Shown here: positions 22,174-22,299 of the stretch, one piece after another
How the letters are laid out: each line of letters starts with the position of its first letter
Position numbering within the stretch: position 1 is the stretch's first letter
Source of the DNA: an uncultured Clostridiaceae bacterium
GTDB taxonomy: Bacteria; Bacillota; Clostridia; TANB77; CAG-508
Direction: 5' to 3'
Assembly (NCBI GenBank): GCA_958417695.1
Contig: CATZDQ010000004.1
Location: 1-22,299, forward strand
DNA: 22,299 nt
The notes under the pieces: generated by a model
Seen by the model: the letters and a program-made list of their open reading frames with translations, nothing else
Database searches by the model: none
Told to the model about the DNA's origin: nothing
Translations under genes and position numbers: made by a program

Positions 22174-22299
22174 ATGAAAATCAAGATAGAAATAGATGAG
22201 CAATTAGTAGAAAATGAGATTATTATTCGATGTAAGCAAGTAGATTCCAGTATTTCAAAAATACAAGAGGCCATTACCAATATTACTTCTCATGCACCC
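22174..22299 (+). CDS. LytTR-type DNA-binding regulator, N-terminal 42 aa (cut by window edge)
   Basis: ATG at 22174 with TAGGAGA upstream; the frame stays open to the last base. MKIKIEIDEQLVENEIIIRC, then a KIQEAITNI helix, matches the start of small stand-alone LytTR proteins common in Clostridia (MKIxIEIDExLxExEIIIRC). The DNA-binding domain itself lies outside the window, so the call rests on the N-terminal pattern alone. Confidence 0.65.
   Translation, partial: MKIKIEIDEQLVENEIIIRCKQVDSSISKIQEAITNITSHAP

Overview
The window is AT-rich DNA (estimated by eye at about 30% GC) with strong AGGAGG-type ribosome binding sites and TTGACA/TATAAT-type promoters. It reads as a low-GC Gram-positive bacterium of the Clostridia type. 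A dipicolinate synthase gene and a Spo0E-like protein suggest an endospore former. I cannot name the species; an uncultured gut-type clostridium is an inference from the pilin style only.

Left third (1-6054, all minus strand): a type IV pilus operon. Read in transcription order it holds a fused PilM-PilN, PilO, a PilP-like protein, a very short major-pilin candidate followed by its own terminator, a prepilin peptidase, two minor prepilins and the assembly ATPase PilB, which runs off the left edge. Next (6327-10547, also minus) come an RBBP9-type hydrolase, uppP, dpaA, a membrane-anchored TPR protein and inorganic pyrophosphatase. An XRE regulator coupled to a Spo0E-like protein follows (10745-11298), then a decayed biotin-protein ligase (11421-12088) and a tRNA-Leu(UAA) with its own promoter and terminator (12255-12439).

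Middle (12463-18456): an accessory-looking block. It has a DUF3592-type membrane protein, a CI/LexA-like repressor (15632-16276) facing a divergent unit (89-aa coiled-coil protein, then a 373-aa prepilin), and two tandem prepilins. All three prepilins here join a type IV prepilin N-terminal helix to motifs I associate with phage tail-fibre proteins, and each ends in a different C-terminal domain. The two tandem copies share an almost identical promoter, leader and N-terminal half. The repressor intergenic region has two face-to-face sigma-A promoters overlapped by repeated CGTAAT half-sites, like a phage switch, but no phage structural, replication or integrase gene is visible.

Right end (18609-22299): an MGMT-family protein, an ECF sigma factor broken by a +1 frameshift, its probable membrane anti-sigma partner (DUF4179-like), a MerR/TipAS regulator with a 19-bp-spacer promoter, a 57-aa protein and the start of a LytTR-type regulator.

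The most unusual content is the set of prepilin/tail-fibre-like chimeras under apparent phage-type control. They sit about 8-12 kb from a pilus operon whose own pilin is almost only a helix and whose prepilin peptidase appears to lack the second catalytic aspartate.
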